This document shows positions 63,322 to 64,000 of a DNA stretch of 64,000 nt, one piece after another (position 1 is the first letter of the stretch; each line of letters begins with the position of its first letter). The DNA is from Cytobacillus horneckiae. GTDB taxonomy: Bacteria > Bacillota > Bacilli > Bacillales > Cytobacillaceae. The stretch is from positions 1-64,000 of the forward strand of contig NZ_PISD01000075.1 in the NCBI RefSeq assembly GCF_002835735.1. The letters are read 5' to 3'. The notes beneath the pieces were generated by a model. It ran no database searches and was not told the origin of the DNA. It saw only the letters and a list, made by a program, of their open reading frames with translations. The position numbers and the translations under genes were made by a program.

Positions 63322-63744
63322 ATGAATCCTCCAGCTTCGGCATTTTCAGCGCATTCGGATGATAGTAGAAAAGATGTAAAAAAGCTTCCAATCATCATAT
63401 CCTTGTTGATTGGAAGCTTTTTTTCTATGTTAGCCTGCATGTTTACAGATTTATTATAATTGGGTTTATCTCACTTTTTTTATTTGTCGTACGTCAATTA
63501 AAATTGAAAGAGCCATTTTATCCACTAGTTGCGTTCTTCATAAATATTATGGCATCTTGGCAACGCAATTTCTTAGAGCAATCTACTAATCCAACTGATC
63601 CCGCACAAATATCTGATGCAATGGTGTCAGGTATACACAACGTTATGATAGGTTTTTGGTTTTGCCATAATCGCATTTATTTTGTCTCTGTTTATTAAAC
63701 GCTCTCAAATTACAAAAGACCGATTCAATAGCAATCTTTTTTAG
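63322..63744 (+). pseudogene. Remnant of a second MFS (DHA2-like) transporter gene
   Basis: The first frame has GGAGG and encodes 45 residues, including KKLPIIISLLIGSFFSML, the usual N-terminal start of DHA2 transporters. It stops after a short run. Fragments of the C-terminal half follow in shifted frames: RQLKLKEPFYPLVAFFINI, MASWQRNFLEQSTNP...MVSGIHNVMIGF and GFAIIAFILSLFIKRSQITKD, ending at 63744. Most of the middle is missing, so a large deletion plus frameshifts is inferred. It follows the intact MFS gene by 23 bases. Confidence 0.75.
63378..63424 (+). terminator. 17-bp hairpin with T tract inside the MFS remnant
   Basis: AAAAAAGCTTCCAATCA (63378-63394) is the exact complement of TGATTGGAAGCTTTTTT (63407-63423), with a 12-base loop and seven or more T. 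It fits an intrinsic terminator for the intact MFS gene, although it sits in the N-terminal coding part of the remnant. Confidence 0.8.
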
Positions 63745-63805
63745 TATTTTTTGCCAACGTGTTATGATCAAAATATAGTCATTAAAAATGGAAAGGAATG
63801 ATAGA

Positions 63806-64000
63806 ATGAGCAAGCCAGAAATGTATATTAGCTTAGTTGTTGGCCCGAATTGCGAAATCGAATCATATGCATTAAGGTCAACACTTGAATATTTTGGTGC
63901 AAGGGTGACAGTCCATTGGATTGGAAGACCAAATGATCTAATTGATGTGCTGTCAGGCGAAGATCGCGATGCTAAAGTTGATTATCTAATTCTAAACTTT
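63806..64000 (+). CDS. Unrecognised protein, N-terminal 65 residues (cut by window end)
   Basis: An ORF starting MSKPEMYISLVVGPNCEIES, preceded by GAAAGGAATGATAG, runs off the window without a stop. The visible part alternates beta-like and helical segments (LVVGPNCEIESYALRSTLEYFG...VDYLILNF). I do not recognise the family. It has no membrane segment and no signal peptide in the visible part. Confidence 0.7.
   Translation, partial: MSKPEMYISLVVGPNCEIESYALRSTLEYFGARVTVHWIGRPNDLIDVLSGEDRDAKVDYLILNF

Overview
The window comes from a low-GC, endospore-forming Bacillaceae chromosome. It carries spoIIIAA-AH, spoIVB and spo0A, with sigma-E, sigma-H and Spo0A-box sequences upstream of them. Gene order follows the Bacillus subtilis yqhL-to-yqjH interval closely: yqhL-lipM, yqhO-yqhP-yqhR-aroQ-yqhT-efp, the spoIIIA operon, accBC-yqhY-nusB-xseAB-ispA-dxs-yqxC-argR-recN-spoIVB-spo0A, yqzF-bkdR-ptb-bcd-buk-lpdV-bkdAA-bkdAB-bkdB, brxB-artPQR-yqjA, mce-yqjD-yqjE and dinB. 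I cannot name the genus with confidence. There are no tRNA or rRNA genes, no CRISPR array and no complete IS element.

Layout. 1-5.2 kb: a rhodanese, the octanoyltransferase LipM, and an adenosylcobalamin-dependent ribonucleotide reductase (nrdJ) interrupted by a 321-nt ORF-less group I intron, with two NrdR boxes upstream. 5.2-10.3 kb: the yqhO-efp block and a promoter-to-terminator structured RNA candidate with no evident ORF. 10.3-17.2 kb: a secreted alkaline phosphatase and the eight-gene spoIIIA operon behind a sigma-E promoter; spoIIIAD appears to start at AUU. 17.2-31.1 kb: fatty-acid, isoprenoid, DNA-repair and sporulation housekeeping genes; folD is missing from its usual place between nusB and xseA, where a structured dispersed element lies instead. 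31-42.4 kb: branched-chain keto acid catabolism under the sigma-54 activator BkdR, with a clear -24/-12 promoter. 42.4-43.8 kb: a tandem-repeat array and a frameshifted NERD-domain gene. 43.9-49.1 kb: the two methylmalonyl-CoA mutase subunits and their GTPase MeaB. 49.3-60.5 kb: bacilliredoxin, an arginine-type ABC transporter, YqjA, an L,D-transpeptidase, a 30-codon Prli42-like microprotein gene, methylmalonyl-CoA epimerase, a carboxyltransferase, an M20 peptidase, a second large repeat array, a CheW-like gene and DinB. 60.7-64 kb: an accessory MarR / DoxX / MFS module, a decayed second MFS gene, and a gene cut by the window edge.

How the genes work together. The Bkd complex turns Val, Ile and Leu keto acids into branched acyl-CoAs, and Ptb and Buk recover ATP from these. 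Val and Ile breakdown leads to propionyl-CoA, and the carboxyltransferase, epimerase, mutase and MeaB genes would carry this to succinyl-CoA. The mutase and NrdJ both need adenosylcobalamin, so the window depends heavily on B12.

The least explained signals are non-coding. They are the nrdJ intron, the structured RNA after efp, two related structured elements before efp and xseA that show one compensatory base-pair change, and several unrelated families of intergenic tandem repeats.
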